Source: GCA-2786165 sp964625775 (GTDB lineage Bacteria > Pseudomonadota > Gammaproteobacteria > Legionellales > Legionellaceae). From it: a DNA stretch of 14,841 nt. The DNA lies in contig CAZVEH010000055.1 of assembly GCA_964625775.1 (NCBI GenBank), positions 1-14,841 of the forward strand, written 5' to 3'. The notes beneath the pieces were generated by a model. It searched no databases, had not been told where the DNA came from, and was given only the letters and a program-made list of their open reading frames with translations. Each line of letters starts with the position of its first letter. Position 1 is the first letter of the stretch. Of this stretch, positions 14,737 to 14,841 are shown one piece after another. The position numbers and the translations under genes are program-made.

Positions 14737-14841
14737 GTTGCCCCTGAAATGTTTCGCTCTCGTTACCAACCTCTGCTGGCCAGGTATTTATAGTAATTTG
14801 ATTTTTAAATGACTGAGTTATGGGATATAATACCGTTTTCA
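14737..14841. other. Right-edge sequence without a supported feature
   Basis: About 100 bp follow the transposase tail. A TATAAT-like string occurs near 14825, but nothing suitable at -35 supports a promoter, and the downstream gene, if any, lies outside the window. Confidence 0.3.

Noticed and set aside
14800..14841. Promoter at the right edge (TATAAT near 14825)
   Set aside because: No suitable -35 at normal spacing and no downstream gene visible.

Overview
The window is about 40% GC and looks like an accessory region of an intracellular or amoeba-associated bacterium. Three things suggest this: a protein built from eukaryotic-type modules (armadillo repeats, WD40 propeller, protein kinase), a giant filamentous-haemagglutinin-like gene, and decayed gene and transposase fragments at the edges. 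A Legionellales-like gammaproteobacterium is a reasonable guess. This is inference from gene content only; no RNA gene or phylogenetic marker is present.

Layout. (1) Positions 2-2242, minus strand: a gene cut by the left edge, with 747 codons present. It encodes about seven armadillo repeats, a seven-bladed WD40 propeller, a Pro/Thr-rich linker and the start of a TKL-like protein kinase domain. The reading frame is open throughout, and it begins with a GTG behind a good Shine-Dalgarno sequence. (2) Positions 2243-3175: a gene-poor stretch with a small minus-strand frame split by an in-frame TGA, a 9-bp inverted repeat and no convincing intact gene. (3) Positions 3176-13856: a minus-strand gene cluster transcribed from right to left. 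The order is a 192-aa membrane-anchored protein, a 210-aa paralogue, a 308-aa paralogue (4-nt ATGA overlap), a 204-aa protein with a hydrophobic head and coiled coil (2-nt gap), and finally a 2587-aa FHA/CdiA-like beta-helix protein (45-nt gap). (4) Positions 13857-14063: the upstream region of the cluster, with a perfect TATAAT, palindromes and a leader that is repeated in front of the second gene. (5) Positions 14064-14736, plus strand: a remnant resembling the C-terminal module of some response-regulator-like proteins, disrupted by a single-nucleotide frameshift, followed by the C-terminal tail of a transposase.

How the genes may work together. The overlaps and short gaps suggest that at least the last four cluster genes are co-transcribed and partly translationally coupled. 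Three of the small proteins share one unrecognised helical domain behind different hydrophobic N-termini. Two of these copies are almost identical over about 415 bp with no indels. The giant protein has haemagglutinin-type repeats, but its start is fixed by an upstream in-frame stop, and it shows no signal peptide and no TPS secretion domain. No TpsB/CdiB transporter or CdiI immunity gene lies in the window. The best candidate for an undescribed system is therefore this cluster of small membrane coiled-coil proteins plus a giant beta-helix protein. The neighbouring ARM-WD40-kinase protein is a probable host-directed scaffold or effector.
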